Positions 63,927-64,000 of a stretch of 64,000 bases of DNA are shown in pieces (position 1 is the stretch's first letter; each line of letters begins with the position of its first letter). The DNA lies in NCBI RefSeq assembly GCF_009877425.1, contig NZ_WXEY01000020.1:1-64000 (forward strand). The letters are read 5' to 3'. Source of the DNA: Heliomicrobium undosum. Lineage in GTDB: Bacteria; Bacillota; Desulfitobacteriia; Heliobacteriales; Heliobacteriaceae. The notes beneath the pieces were generated by a model, which was given only the letters and a program-made list of their open reading frames with translations, was not told the DNA's origin and ran no database searches. The position numbers and the translations under genes were made by a program.

Positions 63927-64000
63927 CCTGCGGGTCGCTCACTTTCCCGTTTGCCTGTCCCATAGAAGGGTCAGGTGTTTCGCTTGTTTGCCTATGGTAT
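63895..64000 (-). CDS. Possible C-terminal end of a gene entering from the right
   Basis: On the minus strand an open frame runs from the window edge to a TAG at 63897-63895, encoding a hydrophilic end (ETPDPSMGQANGKVSDPQ, then RVYRRRG). The stop would lie inside the terminator stem, an arrangement that does occur. Only 35 codons are visible, so this may be chance. Confidence 0.25.
   Translation of the reverse strand, partial: YHRQTSETPDPSMGQANGKVSDPQEKGRVYRRRG

Overview
The window reads as chromosomal DNA of a spore-forming, GC-rich member of the Clostridia (Bacillota). Support: sporulation and germination genes (yunB, ytxC, gerD), AAGGAGG-type ribosome binding sites, many TTG/GTG starts, a T-box leader on pheST, and a Clostridia-like gene order. 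A heliobacterium-like genome is my best guess, but no lineage-defining gene is present, so this is an inference.

Layout. 0.1-3.7 kb (minus): yunB, a small secreted toxin-like protein with a possible immunity partner, and tyrS. 3.8-10.1 kb (plus): a class A penicillin-binding protein, an OmpR-type response regulator and histidine kinase, a secreted coiled-coil protein that may be their output, and a DsrE-like protein. 10.2-15.5 kb (minus): mutS2 and a U32 peptidase/hydroxylase-family gene. 15.8-22.4 kb (plus): a six-PAS hybrid histidine kinase and cydAB (cytochrome bd oxidase). 22.4-34.5 kb (minus): NIF3-like protein, PolX-like protein with a degenerate polymerase site, zapA, pheT, pheS with T-box, an rRNA methyltransferase, ktrA, ktrB, rplT, rpmI and infC (ATC start). 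34.5-42 kb (plus): a tightly coupled seven-gene biosynthetic cluster, followed by a frameshifted small gene. 42.8-45.8 kb (minus): thrS and ytxC. 45.9-53.1 kb: gerD and a YkuK-like gene (plus), a long small-alarmone-synthetase-like protein and a three-gene ABC export operon (minus). 53.3-64 kb: YitT-like protein, a low-GC DUF262-HEPN pair, an HTH/coiled-coil protein, deoxynucleoside kinase, LysE-type exporter, DUF4178-PspA pair, a lipoprotein cyclophilin, a chemoreceptor and a zinc-ribbon protein.

The most interesting system is 34669-41959. An archaeal-type dehydroquinate synthase II homologue and a DhnA-type aldolase (the GriH/GriI pair of 3-amino-4-hydroxybenzoate synthesis) are followed by two TPR proteins, two PaaK-like adenylating enzymes and an amidohydrolase. 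The ligase plus amidohydrolase combination is the known signature of benzoxazole assembly, so I infer an anaerobic 3,4-AHBA-derived benzoxazole-like pathway with unexplained TPR partners. It sits on the opposite strand between thrS and infC, which are usually close together in this phylum. Second-tier candidates are the DUF262-HEPN pair, the secreted toxin/immunity-like pair, the alarmone synthetase with a cysteine-rich C-terminal extension, and a GC-rich dispersed repeat found between pheS and pheT and upstream of mutS2.
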